This document shows, one piece after another, positions 1-6,788 of a stretch of 12,743 nt of DNA. The notes under the pieces were generated by a model. It ran no database searches, was not told the DNA's origin, and was given only the letters and a program-made list of their open reading frames with translations. Positions within the stretch are counted from its first letter, which is position 1. Every line of letters begins with the position of its first letter. The position numbers and the translations under genes were made by a program. This stretch comes from Promethearchaeota archaeon (lineage in GTDB: Archaea; Asgardarchaeota; Lokiarchaeia; Sigyniarchaeales; SOKP01), in the NCBI GenBank assembly GCA_030615145.1, contig JAUWZT010000086.1, positions 1 to 12,743 on the forward strand, in the 5' to 3' direction.

Positions 1-291
1 AAAATTTAAGTCAATTTCTTCGTAAGGATGAGCGCGTGAAATTAACCCTTCTTTTCCAAAATCGGGGATCCAATGATAAAATTCTTCGTCTGGGGCATGA
101 GTGATGTTATTCTTTTTTTCATAGCGAACACAAAACTTTTCAGCTTTCCTAAGAAAGTTCATATGTTTTTGGTCTAAAACAGTCATTAAATTAGTATTCA
201 AGAAAGCGTATCGATTCTTAAGGCTTAATTTCTCAAGAATCTCGTCACTAATGGCTTGGTCCATAAATTTGTTTTTTTTTTCGTTTTCCAT
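1..291 (-). CDS. Acyl-CoA dehydrogenase, N-terminal part (cut by the window edge)
   Basis: An open frame of 97 codons starts at ATG 291 and runs off the left edge without a stop. The N-terminal half is helical and charged, followed by Tyr-His-Trp-Ile-Pro-Asp-Phe-Gly-Lys-Glu-Gly-Leu-Ile at about residues 72-84. This resembles the first helical domain of acyl-CoA dehydrogenases, where a short 'GxxGL' segment follows helices that hold the acyl chain. The family oxidises acyl-CoA to enoyl-CoA with FAD in beta-oxidation or amino-acid breakdown. The flavin site and catalytic Glu would lie outside the window, so substrate cannot be judged. The start is supported by the lack of a good in-frame alternative and by a TATA-like AT stretch about 30 nt upstream. 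An inverted repeat at 301-315 lies just before the start. The family call rests on a short stretch and is moderate. Confidence 0.6.
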   Translation of the reverse strand, partial: MENEKKNKFMDQAISDEILEKLSLKNRYAFLNTNLMTVLDQKHMNFLRKAEKFCVRYEKKNNITHAPDEEFYHWIPDFGKEGLISRAHPYEEIDLNF

Positions 292-300
292 AATTTTTAC

Positions 301-315
301 TACCACTTTTTGGTA
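301..315. promoter_or_regulatory. Inverted repeat TACCA-N5-TGGTA upstream of the acyl-CoA dehydrogenase start
   Basis: A perfect 5-bp dyad with a 5-nt spacer begins 10 nt upstream of the ATG at 291. It lies between the start and a TATAAAA-like stretch (about 317-326, read on the minus strand). A repressor bound there would block initiation. It could equally be a chance palindrome in AT-rich DNA. Confidence 0.3.
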
Positions 316-424
316 ATTTTATAATTTTGTGTTAAATATATTCTACTATGAAGAAGGTGATTTAACTTTTTAATTTCATGGGAAAGATTTTTAATAATTT
401 TTAAAAACTACAGATTACCCTTTT

Positions 425-435
425 TTAAAAAAAAA
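425..435 (-). terminator. T-run terminator after the six-helix membrane protein
   Basis: On the minus strand a run of nine T residues lies about 35-45 nt past the stop codon of the gene ending at 470. Archaeal RNA polymerase terminates at such T-runs without needing a hairpin. There is no strong stem directly before it. Confidence 0.45.
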
Positions 436-469
436 TGGAAGAGTTTTAAAACTTCACTAAGGATTTGGT

Positions 470-1348
470 TCAATCTATTATTATTTTAATCTTTTTATCT
501 AAAATTCCTAATTTACTAGCTTGGTTAAGGATTTTCTGAATTCTTTTTTCATAAGTTTTATCTAGTATAAGAACCATCGGTAACATTAGAAAACTGACTA
601 AAAATGGTAATATTGACCATAGAACAAGACCCATTAATTGTCCAAAACCAAATGACGGAGAACTAAGAGCTTCATTAATTGCATCAGCAAAAAAGATATA
701 AAGATTAATAAGTACTCCAATCCCTGCATACCCCTTTAAAAAATTCAAATAGAAATTACCAACACTTTTAACTTCTACCGTATCGTGAGATTCCATTACT
801 TTTTCTTTATTTGTATACACAATACCTGACTCAACCAAAATATATGCTGGTGTAAATAGAACCACTGAAATAATAATAGTTATTACAAAAAGTGGTCCCG
901 CCATTAGAACTTGTGCTAATAATGCATGTTCTGGATCTTCTAATGCTGTAGTTATCAGAATAATTTCTTGGAGATATTGATTGTTCCATAAAACCATAGT
1001 AAAATTCACAGCCATTAAAGCAGGAAAAAATAATTGTGAGAAAGTAAATTTGAAATTTTTTTTAGATCTTTCTTCTCCCATCCCAAATAGTACTTTTTTA
1101 CGCATCAATTTAGTATGCCCCCAAAGAAGAAAAGAACTACAATAGCTACCTAGTACACTACCAATGATTGGTGCCAATACCCAAAAGATCATGATAAGCG
1201 CATCGTTAAGAAAGAAATTATCGAATGGCATGAATTTATATACTCTATTCATAGTTGTAGTAAACATTAAAATAAATTGCAAGCCTATTAGCAACGCAAC
1301 TATTACGAAATATACAATAAGCCATTTCTTATATTTCCCAAAAGCCAT
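470..1348 (-). CDS. Six-helix integral membrane protein of unknown function
   Basis: I do not recognise a named family. The 292-residue protein has about six hydrophobic segments (roughly residues 9-29, 50-74, 105-122, 145-174, 205-225 and 236-264). A basic loop with Lys-Leu-Met-Arg-Lys-Lys lies near residues 80-85, and the C-terminal tail after residue 265 is rich in Lys and Ile. The basic N-terminus (MAFGKYKKW), basic first loop and basic tail suggest that these parts face the cytoplasm. There is no signal peptide, and no transporter or enzyme motif that I can see. ATG 1348 starts just before the first hydrophobic segment, as expected. It stands alone, separated from the next gene upstream by 278 bp, and is followed by a T-run. 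The role is unknown; being real is well supported by length and hydrophobic periodicity. Confidence 0.8.
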   Translation of the reverse strand: MAFGKYKKWLIVYFVIVALLIGLQFILMFTTTMNRVYKFMPFDNFFLNDALIMIFWVLAPIIGSVLGSYCSSFLLWGHTKLMRKKVLFGMGEERSKKNFKFTFSQLFFPALMAVNFTMVLWNNQYLQEIILITTALEDPEHALLAQVLMAGPLFVITIIISVVLFTPAYILVESGIVYTNKEKVMESHDTVEVKSVGNFYLNFLKGYAGIGVLINLYIFFADAINEALSSPSFGFGQLMGLVLWSILPFLVSFLMLPMVLILDKTYEKRIQKILNQASKLGILDKKIKIIID

Positions 1349-1596
1349 ATAACCACATTTGACTAGTTTTTTAAATCTTGAAAGTAAATTATATTCTACT
1401 TCACTTTTAAATATTTAAAGATTTCTAAATGAAAGCAAAAATTGCTATCCTATCTTCATAAATAATTAAATTCTTAATCTAGTAATGTGAAATGAGAGAG
1501 TATTATTTATGCAACGGTTCATTTAGAGAAAAATGGGTGGTAATTTTAATCTTCCTATGTCCAAAATTAAATATAAAATGATTGGAAAATTAACAT
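1349..1596. other. AT-rich intergenic stretch without a supported gene
   Basis: This is most of the 278-bp gap between the membrane protein start and the longin/roadblock gene end. A TTTAAA-type box on the minus strand at about 1368-1373 may serve the membrane protein. The only short frame I checked, from about 1486 on the plus strand, is 29 codons long with no family resemblance and no clear binding site. Nothing else is supported. Confidence 0.4.
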
Positions 1597-1621
1597 TCGA
1601 ATAAATAAAAAGCATATTCGA
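1597..1621 (-). terminator. Hairpin after the longin/roadblock gene
   Basis: A perfect 7-bp inverted repeat (TCGAATA and TATTCGA, at 1597-1603 and 1615-1621) encloses an 11-nt loop that is T-rich on the minus strand. It starts 6 nt after the stop of the gene ending at 1627. The position directly behind the stop suggests a terminator or a 3'-end stabilising stem. Confidence 0.45.
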
Positions 1622-1626
1622 TACTT

Positions 1627-2370
1627 TTACATTATTATTTTTTTTAATCTGTTAGAAAATTTCTTAGAAATTATTAACGCGGTTTCAAAAGGGCAGTTCT
1701 TCTTGAATTGAATAACGGTAATAAAATTTTCAAATCCAACTAAAGATAAAATCCCGTAATCTTCGAGAGAAATTAATTCGTGTATTCTAGAATTTCCAAT
1801 AATAAATCGGCTTTCTAGTAGCCTTATAATTTCAGATAATACGTTAGAACTAAGGTAGGAGACTATTACTCTTCCTGTTTGAGTTAATAATGCAGAAGAT
1901 ATGACGAAAGACGAGAAAGTATGGAGTTCTTTAAAAACTTCAATTAATTCCTTTTGAATTTCTTCTGAAACTAGCTTTTTGCTTTCGATGATCTCATCAA
2001 CATTTTTTTCAAAGTTTTGGTATTTTGAAACTTCGCCATCAAAATTCTCAGTAAGCAGCTGCAAATCAAACTCGTTTAGGAATTCGCTTTTAATTTCTCT
2101 CAATTGATTCCTTAATTCGACGAGGTTATCGGTTCTATCGCTAAATAAAGCGAACATTAATTCACTTGAGTCAGCTTTTTCAACCTCAAAAATAAATCTA
2201 AACGGTCCGACCTCTATTTCAGATAGCTCCTTAGTTTTCAGAGTTTGTTTAACAAAAGAAAAAATCGCACTTAAAAAGGTACTTGTTAGTTTAATGTTAA
2301 AAATATCTTCATAAGTTTTATAAAAGATTAGTTCCCCTGTAGATTTCATAATGAAGATATTTTTTATCAT
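1627..2370 (-). CDS. Longin-like plus roadblock-like domain protein, probable small-GTPase regulator
   Basis: The 247-residue protein begins with a longin-like pattern. Two strands (residues 3-18, with Gly at a turn) are followed by an amphipathic helix (about 28-44), strands at about 51-75 and a helix at about 80-100. A charged helical linker (about 105-145) leads to a second alpha/beta unit (about 150-245). That unit contains 'LLTQTGRVIVSYL', typical of roadblock/LC7 domains, in which a Gly-centred turn joins two strands before a long helix. In eukaryotes longin and roadblock domains build GTPase exchange and activating complexes such as Mon1-Ccz1, Ragulator and TRAPP, and both folds are expanded in Asgard archaea. 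There is no signal peptide or membrane segment, so it is likely cytosolic. Two Ras-like GTPases lie about 3.2 to 5 kb away and are possible partners (inference). The fold assignment comes from pattern, not a search; both halves could be longin-like. Confidence 0.62.
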   Translation of the reverse strand: MIKNIFIMKSTGELIFYKTYEDIFNIKLTSTFLSAIFSFVKQTLKTKELSEIEVGPFRFIFEVEKADSSELMFALFSDRTDNLVELRNQLREIKSEFLNEFDLQLLTENFDGEVSKYQNFEKNVDEIIESKKLVSEEIQKELIEVFKELHTFSSFVISSALLTQTGRVIVSYLSSNVLSEIIRLLESRFIIGNSRIHELISLEDYGILSLVGFENFITVIQFKKNCPFETALIISKKFSNRLKKIIM

Positions 2371-2599
2371 GTAAGTTCAAAAAATAAATTTATTTTACTA
2401 AATAATACAGATTTTATACTTTTTTAATAATAGTTTAAGTTTAAAAATTCTTGTATAGTTCGTTCTTATATCATTAACGCAATAGAATGACACATTTTTA
2501 TCAAAAATTTAATTTGACGAAAATGTTAGTTTATCAATTTACCTAAATTGTTATATCCCAAGTTAAGGTTTTTATTTTTTATTTGAGAAATGAAAAAAT

Positions 2600-3364
2600 T
2601 TAGAACCCATCAAATTTAGCCCATTCGTCGTCGTCTTCGAATTCTTCTTCTTCTTCACGATATTCTTCAGCTTTTTTTGCCTTAGTCCCTTCAGTTGATT
2701 CTTCTTCGTACTCGTCATAATCGTCGTCAAAACTTATGGCTTTATCTAAGTCCGTAGTTAATTCTCCCTCGCTAATTTTTATTTCAGGGATTGGTTCTTC
2801 TTCGCGTTTTTTCTTTCCAACAAGTTTAAGATAGTCTCCATGAATTTTAATTGTTATTGGTGTTTCTTCTTGTAGAAGGCGCACTACCACTTCCTCACTG
2901 CTTGATGTATCGTGTGGCATACGCATTACAATAGCTCTGGAGCCTTCAAATACGCCGCTTATAATTTCAACTGTATCGCCCGATTCTAAATATTCGGTAA
3001 CACTCCTTGGGAGTAGTACGTGTTTTAACTCGACTAATTCAATATTTTGAACGATTCTTCCTTTAATATGAGGTATACCTTGTACTGCAATTTGGACCGC
3101 CCTCTTTTGGGGCGCTTCAAAGAACACATAGCCGGGTAATAAAGGAGATACGAGCATTGCCCTAATATCAGGAACACCATCTAAGATTTTAAATCTGTAG
3201 AAAATTTGTTTTAAAATATTGCTTTCTTGGTTAATTGTAGTCCTTACAGCAAAGAGAGTAGTAGAAGGTTCTTGATCTTCTTCTTTCTCGATAATAATTA
3301 AGTTATCTTCTAAATCTGTTCCTTCCTTTTCACTCTCTTTTACATTATCTTCTTGATCCACCAT
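2600..3364 (-). CDS. spt5: Transcription elongation factor Spt5 (archaeal NusG) with acidic extensions
   Basis: Spt5 binds the RNA polymerase clamp, usually with Spt4, and keeps the polymerase processive. An NGN domain spans about residues 35-110, with 'LFAVRTT' as first strand and 'LLPGYVFFEA' as the hallmark of the family. A KOW domain follows (about 125-183: 'SGDTVEIISGVFEGSRAIVMRM'). The archaeal protein is usually close to 150 residues; this one has 254. The extra length is an acidic N-terminal stretch (1-34) and a strongly acidic C-terminal tail (187-254) ending in Asp-Asp-Glu-Trp-Ala-Lys-Phe-Asp-Gly-Phe. ATG 3364 is the only start giving the N-terminal stretch, and that stretch has good coding character. 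secE and the L11/L1 ribosomal protein genes, often neighbours of spt5 in archaea, are absent. A TTTAAA-like box lies about 40 nt upstream, and six T residues follow the stop. Confidence 0.93.
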   Translation of the reverse strand: MVDQEDNVKESEKEGTDLEDNLIIIEKEEDQEPSTTLFAVRTTINQESNILKQIFYRFKILDGVPDIRAMLVSPLLPGYVFFEAPQKRAVQIAVQGIPHIKGRIVQNIELVELKHVLLPRSVTEYLESGDTVEIISGVFEGSRAIVMRMPHDTSSSEEVVVRLLQEETPITIKIHGDYLKLVGKKKREEEPIPEIKISEGELTTDLDKAISFDDDYDEYEEESTEGTKAKKAEEYREEEEEFEDDDEWAKFDGF

Positions 3365-3545
3365 GCCTTTTCACTTTTTCCTTATTTGAATTATCCAAAT
3401 TTAAGATGTTTAAATAACAATTTCTTAGAAAAGAAGTTTATGATCTAGAGGAAATTCTAAATTAAAAAATTTTGCTTTTTAAAGAGATTTTAAAAATAAG
3501 CGTAAAATTCTGCTTGATATGAACAATTAAAGATATTTTAAGCTT

Positions 3546-3926
3546 TTAAAAAGGAATATTATTTATGTCTAATATTTCTGGAATTCTTCTGTTTCGATCA
3601 AGCCAAGAAATTTCAGCATTAGTATATCGCCAAGTAATTTCACATTTACCCAACTTACCTTCTACTTTCGTTTCCCAATCCCATGGAGATATTACTACCA
3701 AATCACCTTTTCTTATCCATACCCTTTTTTTAATTTTACCACGAATTCTGCCTATTCTATGTTGACCGTCTTGACAAAATACGCCCATTCGTTCACTACC
3801 ATATATATCAACAACTCTAGCAAACATTTCTCCAATTCGGGTATTTGGGAATTTTACGCGCGTAATTACCGGGGGTATATAAGGACCTCTACTCTTCCCC
3901 CTCTTCGCTTGTTTTTTTTTAGCCAC
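3546..3926 (-). CDS. eif1A: Translation initiation factor aIF1A
   Basis: aIF1A sits in the A site of the small ribosomal subunit and helps start-codon selection with aIF1 and aIF2. The 126-residue protein has a basic N-terminal tail (residues 2-15), then the S1/IF1 OB fold at about 22-100. Family signatures include 'GQHRIGRIRGKIKKRVWIRKGD' split over two strands and 'VISPWDWE', followed by 'CEITWRYTNAEISWL'. The helix after the OB fold is as in other archaeal homologues. An extra short tail, Leu-Asp-Ile-Asn-Asn-Ile-Pro-Phe, closes the protein. The start is GTG 3926, which gives the expected Met-Ala-Lys-Lys-Lys N-terminus; a GGT lies shortly before it. The cupin gene ends 32 bp upstream on the same strand, so the two may be co-transcribed. 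The identification is secure. Confidence 0.95.
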   Translation of the reverse strand: MAKKKQAKRGKSRGPYIPPVITRVKFPNTRIGEMFARVVDIYGSERMGVFCQDGQHRIGRIRGKIKKRVWIRKGDLVVISPWDWETKVEGKLGKCEITWRYTNAEISWLDRNRRIPEILDINNIPF

Positions 3927-3958
3927 AATTTTTTACCTTTTATTTTCAATTTATAAAA

Positions 3959-4294
3959 TTAAAACTTATCTTCAGGTTTATATTCTCCTTTAATAAATAC
4001 TATTTTTACACTTTTATCAGAATCATTACGAATATTATGCATTTCTTTTGGTTCAATTAAGAATACGCTTCCTTCTGGAGCGTCGTATTCTTTTTCGTCT
4101 ATAATCATAATGCCATTACCGTCAACAAAATAGAAAGTTTCGTCAATAAAGTTATGTCCATGAGATTTTTCGGCCATAAATTCGCCTGGTTTGAGCAAAA
4201 TTAAACCCCAATCAATGCTAGGCCCGCGCATTAAATATTTTACGCCAGAATCTCCTTCTCTATATTTAAAGTCGTTTTCGTTAACGCGTTTAAT
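3959..4294 (-). CDS. Small single-domain cupin, start uncertain (non-AUG start or frameshift)
   Basis: This is a one-domain cupin of unknown substrate. Counted from 4294 it has 111 residues. First cupin motif: Gly37, His45, His47, Glu52, Gly59 ('KSHGHNFIDETFYFVDG'). Second motif: Gly75, Pro82, His86, Asn90. His45, His47, Glu52 and His86 would bind a metal. The first ATG in frame is at 4231, but the 21 codons before it (including 'YREGDSGVKYL') read as normal protein that continues into 'MRGPSIDWGLILLKPGE', so the true N-terminus is upstream. The in-frame stop is at 4298-4300. No ATG, GTG or TTG lies between that stop and 4231, only an ATT at 4294. A GTG at 4304 would join the frame if one A were removed from the six-A run there. 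So either an AUU start is used, or a one-base homopolymer error or mutation is present. It is divergent from the alcohol dehydrogenase and 32 bp ahead of aIF1A. Confidence 0.78.
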   Translation of the reverse strand: MKRVNENDFKYREGDSGVKYLMRGPSIDWGLILLKPGEFMAEKSHGHNFIDETFYFVDGNGIMIIDEKEYDAPEGSVFLIEPKEMHNIRNDSDKSVKIVFIKGEYKPEDKF

Positions 4295-4343
4295 TTTTTA
4301 TCACTAATTCTTTTATTTTAAATCAAATTATCAAAATTAAATT

Positions 4344-4358
4344 AAGTTAAAAATTTTA
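4344..4358 (+). promoter_or_regulatory. Probable BRE/TATA element of the alcohol dehydrogenase gene
   Basis: An AAGTTAAAAATTTTA stretch has its centre about 25 nt before ATG 4376, the spacing expected for a leaderless archaeal transcript. Its 5' part (AAGTTAAA) resembles the start of the elements upstream of the two GTPase genes. AT-richness makes such matches easy, so confidence is limited. Confidence 0.4.
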
Positions 4359-4375
4359 TTATATTGGTAAATGAT

Positions 4376-5563
4376 ATGGTTTTAACTTTTAATTTTACAA
4401 GTATCCCGCATATAATTTTTGGTGCCAGAAAGTTAAATGAACTATATAACATAATACCAAAATTTGGAAAAAATGTTCTTTATGTAATCGGAGGAAAGTC
4501 GCTTAAGGAATCTGGTAAATGGGACGAGATTGTGGATGCGATGGAAAAGAAATCGATAAATATTTCGATAATTTCGGTTTATGGAGAACCTACACCAACG
4601 CTTATTGACGAAGCTGTAGCGAAGTATAAAAGTAAAAACATAGATTTAGTAGTAGGAATTGGTGGGGGAAGCGTTACCGACGCGGGTAAAGCGATTTCAG
4701 CAATGATTCCTAAAGAAGATTCAATTATGAACTACCTCGAGGGTGTTGGGAATAAAATACACGATGGAAAAAAAATACCATATATTGCGGTTCCTACAAC
4801 ATCGGGTACCGGTAGTGAGGCAACAAAAAATGCGGTTATTTCTGAGGTGGGCCCTGAAGGATTTAAGAAATCTCTTCGCCACGATAATTTAATCCCAAAT
4901 TATGCCATTATCGACCCCGAACTTGTATTATCTAGTCCTTCTTCTGTGTCTGCTGCCTGTGGAATGGATGCCTTTACGCAATTACTAGAAGCATATGTTT
5001 CACCTCGAGCAAACCCTATCACTGACGCTTTAGCTTTTACGGGCATGAGATATGTAAAAGACGCAATAATACCTGCTTGTAGTACTCACGCTTTGGATAT
5101 AGGCGTAAGATCTGCTATGGCATACGGCTCTTTGATGTCAGGGATTGCCCTTGCAAATGCAGGATTAGGCATAGTTCACGGATTAGCGTCATCTTTAGGA
5201 GGATTATTTGAAATCCCTCACGGTGTAGCGTGTGGAACGCTTCTTGCAGAAAGCACAAAGGTGAACATCACGCAATTGCAAAAGATTGGCGATGCTGGTA
5301 AAAAGGGATTATTAAAATATGCTATGGTTGGGGCTTTACTTGTTAGTAAGGAAGGGTATGAAAATGTTGATGTTTCTTACTATTGTTCAATATTAATTGA
5401 GACTCTAGAAAAATGGACAAATGATTTAAACATCGATCGTCTAGGAAAGTATGGTATTACAATCAAAGAAGTCGATAAAATTGTAGAAAAGGCAAAAATG
5501 AAAAACAATCTAGTGCAACTTAAACGAAAAGATATAATGGAGATAGTGCGAAATCGTATCTAA
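4376..5563 (+). CDS. Iron-containing (group III) alcohol dehydrogenase
   Basis: This is an NAD(P)-dependent oxidoreductase of the Fe-ADH family, which interconverts alcohols and aldehydes or ketones; the substrate cannot be told. From ATG 4376 the protein has 395 residues, normal for the family. The N-terminal Rossmann-like half carries 'GIGGGSVTDAGK' (Gly96-Gly97-Gly98-Ser99) and 'PTTSGTGSEAT' (140-150), which bind the cofactor. The helical C-terminal half holds the metal site: Asp198, His268 ('GIVHGLASSLGG') and His282 ('EIPHGVACG'). The fourth position, usually His in 'DALTH', is Gln202 here ('DAFTQ'). A TTG at 4364 would add four residues; ATG 4376 is preferred because it fits the family N-terminus and the promoter spacing. 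The gene converges on a GTPase gene with a 30-bp gap and diverges from the cupin. Confidence 0.92.
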   Translation: MVLTFNFTSIPHIIFGARKLNELYNIIPKFGKNVLYVIGGKSLKESGKWDEIVDAMEKKSINISIISVYGEPTPTLIDEAVAKYKSKNIDLVVGIGGGSVTDAGKAISAMIPKEDSIMNYLEGVGNKIHDGKKIPYIAVPTTSGTGSEATKNAVISEVGPEGFKKSLRHDNLIPNYAIIDPELVLSSPSSVSAACGMDAFTQLLEAYVSPRANPITDALAFTGMRYVKDAIIPACSTHALDIGVRSAMAYGSLMSGIALANAGLGIVHGLASSLGGLFEIPHGVACGTLLAESTKVNITQLQKIGDAGKKGLLKYAMVGALLVSKEGYENVDVSYYCSILIETLEKWTNDLNIDRLGKYGITIKEVDKIVEKAKMKNNLVQLKRKDIMEIVRNRI

Positions 5564-5593
5564 AAGAACAACACAATAAAAATTTGAAAAACT

Positions 5594-6109
5594 TCAGATT
5601 TTTCTAATAATTTCTTTTGCCAATAATTCGAACGCTAAATCTGTATTTTCTCCCGTTTTACTTGAAATTCGCAAGTAATCAAACATATCGTAATACTCCT
5701 TTGCTTCCAAAACATATGTATCGTTTATTGTTATCAGATCTGTCAAATCCGCTTTTGAGCCAAGTAATAGAATAGGCAAATCAAAATTTTCAGTTCGACA
5801 GAGTTTAACCCACTCATCAATACAATTTAAAGAAAAAGGCCTTGTTAGATCGAAAAGAAATAAAGCTCCTTTTGCACCCATTACGTAATTCTTGAGGAGG
5901 AACCTAAACCTATCCTGCCCGCCAAAATCCCAGATTTGCAACAAAATTTTATTACCGTCTAATTCAATCTCTTTTAGAAAAAATTCAACTCCTAGCGTCA
6001 TTTTTGTGTCTGCTAAAAATTTTCCCTCTACATAACGATGAAGAAGCGTAGTCTTACCAACGCCCCCTTCTCCAGTTGTAATAATTTTTAGGACACTAGG
6101 TTTAGACAT
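5594..6109 (-). CDS. Ras/Rab-like small GTPase (copy 1)
   Basis: This is a single-domain GTP-binding switch protein of 171 residues. G1 is 'GEGGVGKT' (13-20). Thr38 in 'MTLGVEF' is the switch I threonine, in a Rab-like context. G3 is 'WDFGGQ' (60-65), with the Gln that positions the attacking water. G4 is Ser118-Lys119-Ala120-Asp121, where most relatives have Asn. G5 is 'SSKTG' (149-153). The 'DFGGQ' form, where Ras and Rab have 'DTAGQ', is nearer to Arf and Rag G3 motifs. There is no C-terminal Cys, so prenylation is not possible, and no myristoylation glycine; membrane binding, if any, needs a partner. It is 61% identical (104 of 171, ungapped by hand) to the GTPase at 6789-7310. The ATG is close to an element shared with that paralogue. 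The pathway is unknown; the longin/roadblock protein in this window is a candidate regulator. Confidence 0.94.
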   Translation of the reverse strand: MSKPSVLKIITTGEGGVGKTTLLHRYVEGKFLADTKMTLGVEFFLKEIELDGNKILLQIWDFGGQDRFRFLLKNYVMGAKGALFLFDLTRPFSLNCIDEWVKLCRTENFDLPILLLGSKADLTDLITINDTYVLEAKEYYDMFDYLRISSKTGENTDLAFELLAKEIIRKI

Positions 6110-6136
6110 CTGATTACCACAATTATTATATGAGTT

Positions 6137-6159
6137 TCAAAATTTTAAGCATTTAACTT
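6137..6159 (-). promoter_or_regulatory. Shared upstream element, GTPase copy 1
   Basis: On the plus strand this reads TCAAAATTTTAAGCATTTAACTT. The element at 7383-7404 differs by one A in the A-run and one base (C/T). It contains AAGC-N5-ACTT, close to the AAGT-N5-ACTT dyad of the other copy. Here it lies 28-50 nt before the start codon, so it may contain the TATA/BRE of this gene. Confidence 0.45.
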
Positions 6160-6333
6160 TAAATTCAATAAGACTTGTAAAAAACAACAAAAATAATTAA
6201 TATTATTGAAATTTTAAAGAGTAATAAAGTTTTATAATTAAAGCAAAAGAGAACCCCCTCATAGGTTAAGGATGAGATATGCAATAAATAATTAATCTTC
6301 ACCCATATATGGATCCACATATTTAAGCCATCT

Positions 6334-6765
6334 TTAATCGAAAGAAAGATATTTTTTCTGTCGTAAAAAAATCGTGCTGACTTCCATTTTATTTGCTTTT
6401 CTTCGCAATTCTGCGTCGTTAGTAGCTAAAAAAACTCTTTTGTTTATACTTTTTAACTCTAAACAAGACTTTAATAAAAAGTTATCTGTGTTTTCATCTT
6501 TTAATTTTATGTTTTGTTTATAATTAATATTATATTTTTCGTTATTTTTTTCTAGATATAAAAGTCCAGCCTTAAAATTCATGTGAAATTTTCTAGCTTC
6601 TGGTTCTCGAATCTTTTTAGCTTCTAGTTCGTCGAGAATTTGCTTATAAACGATAAAAATAGTTTTTCCTTCTAAACTCGCGTCTATTTCGTATAGATAA
6701 TCTATTTTAAATTGAAATGGGAGTAAAATAAAGTTGGCATCTATTACGATTAAATTTTCTAACAT
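6334..6765 (-). CDS. PIN-domain ribonuclease, Fcf1/Utp24-like
   Basis: The 143-residue protein is a single PIN domain, a metal-dependent RNA endonuclease fold. Acidic residues expected at the active site are present: Asp9 ('VIDANFILLPFQFKIDYL'), Glu46 ('ILDELEAKKI'), Asp94 ('ENTDNFLL') and Asp117 ('LATNDAELRRKA'). The 'DANF-LLPFQF' opening and the 'ATND-ELRRKA' ending followed by an 'LRQKKYL' strand match the archaeal relatives of Fcf1/Utp24, the eukaryotic nuclease that matures 18S rRNA, better than they match VapC toxins. No antitoxin-like small gene accompanies it, which speaks against a toxin. It lies 23 bp behind the GTPase copy 2 on the same strand, so the two are likely co-transcribed. 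A role in rRNA maturation is inferred from family only. Confidence 0.82.
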   Translation of the reverse strand: MLENLIVIDANFILLPFQFKIDYLYEIDASLEGKTIFIVYKQILDELEAKKIREPEARKFHMNFKAGLLYLEKNNEKYNINYKQNIKLKDENTDNFLLKSCLELKSINKRVFLATNDAELRRKANKMEVSTIFLRQKKYLSFD

Positions 6766-6788
6766 TATTTAACATATAGGTTAAGAAT

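Noticed and set aside
1486..1575. A 29-codon open frame in the gap before the longin/roadblock gene
   Set aside because: It is too short, has no recognisable ribosome binding site, and is no better than chance in this composition.
3565..3956. Two plus-strand open frames opposite the aIF1A gene
   Set aside because: They are antisense to a securely identified translation factor and show no family resemblance.
6251..6320. A possible C/D-box guide RNA near GGATGAGA
   Set aside because: No exact C box (RUGAUGA) with a matching D box (CUGA) could be found at the proper spacing.
6334..6765. The PIN protein as a VapC toxin
   Set aside because: There is no antitoxin gene beside it, and the sequence pattern is nearer to the Fcf1/Utp24-type archaeal PIN proteins.
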